Assembly: GCA_021733705.1 (NCBI GenBank)
Contig: JAIPKF010000098.1
Span: 1 to 5,952, forward strand
Source of the DNA: Chthoniobacterales bacterium
GTDB lineage: Bacteria; Verrucomicrobiota; Verrucomicrobiia; Chthoniobacterales; UBA6821
Length of the DNA stretch: 5,952 bases
Direction: 5' to 3'
The notes under the pieces are model-generated. The model was given only the letters and a program-made list of their open reading frames with translations. It was not told the origin of the DNA and did not search any database. Positions 5,881-5,952 of this stretch are shown here, piece after piece (the first letter of the stretch is position 1; the number at the start of each line of letters is the position of its first letter). The translations under genes were made by a program, and so were the position numbers.

Positions 5881-5952
5881 GCGTTGAAGTAGTGTAGGAT
5901 GGAAGATCGGAGAGAGAGGATTGAGCGGCAAAGACAACTTTTTGAGCTGCAT
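5861..5952 (-). CDS. sucC: Probable 3' end of succinyl-CoA synthetase beta subunit (partial)
   Basis: Upstream of sucD, in another minus-strand frame, 29 residues run from the window edge to a TAA stop at 5863-5861. They begin AAQKVVFAAQSSLSDL. The start resembles the C-terminal end of SucC proteins (the E. coli protein ends with a similar DAAQQVVAAVEGK stretch, from memory), and sucC normally lies immediately before sucD. The frame stops 20 bases inside sucD, which would give a 20-base overlap and translational coupling and would explain the missing sucD ribosome binding site. The tail after the matching part, about 17 residues, is longer than usual. The piece is short and the assignment rests largely on position, so confidence is moderate. 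Confidence 0.55.
   Translation of the reverse strand, partial: AAQKVVFAAQSSLSDLPSYTTSTHVSPRR

Noticed and set aside
5881..5952. 24-residue N-terminal extension of SucD starting at 5952
   Set aside because: Family members start at the MSLLVDK position. The extension has no family similarity and is better explained as the out-of-frame sucC tail.

Overview
The window carries five recognisable protein-coding genes plus the tail of a sixth, and four copies (one cut by the window edge) of a roughly 180-bp fold-back repeat that fills most of the non-coding space. The genes look like a verrucomicrobial chromosome or that of a related PVC bacterium. That assignment is an inference from a LysM protein with a GDNPYKLAKKF motif next to ftsW-murG, from the compact ~380-residue citrate synthase, and from the general style of the proteins. 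No rRNA or other phylogenetic marker is present, so it is tentative.

Layout. Bases 1-224 hold two abutting repeat copies (A, truncated by the window edge, and B, internally deleted). Bases 296-964 (+) encode a single-pass membrane protein with a C-terminal LysM domain, followed by a probable rho-independent terminator. Bases 1060-1236 are repeat copy C, an almost perfectly symmetric 87+3+87 fold-back. ftsW (1364-2509, +) and murG (2514-3623, +) follow as a tight pair of cell-wall genes. Repeat copy D (3604-3783) fills the gap between murG and the convergent citrate synthase gene. It supplies the last codons and stop of murG and touches the stop of gltA. On the minus strand, reading right to left, are the 3' tail of a probable sucC (5952-5861), sucD (5880-4993) and gltA (4922-3783), a TCA-cycle cluster.

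How the genes work together. FtsW polymerises lipid II at the septum, and MurG makes lipid II from lipid I and UDP-GlcNAc. The LysM protein probably binds peptidoglycan in the same envelope process, so the left half reads as a piece of a division/cell-wall (dcw) cluster that repeat copies have split up. murC, which usually follows murG, is not here. The right half is central carbon metabolism: citrate synthase and succinyl-CoA synthetase.

The main item of interest is the repeat family. Copies A and C are about 93% identical over their shared 73 bases, while B and D are diverged and inverted. All three copies with a visible centre keep a small central hairpin and fold-back arms. No transposase is encoded here, so they resemble MITE- or BIME-like elements. 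A second oddity is that none of the five genes with a visible start region has a Shine-Dalgarno sequence.
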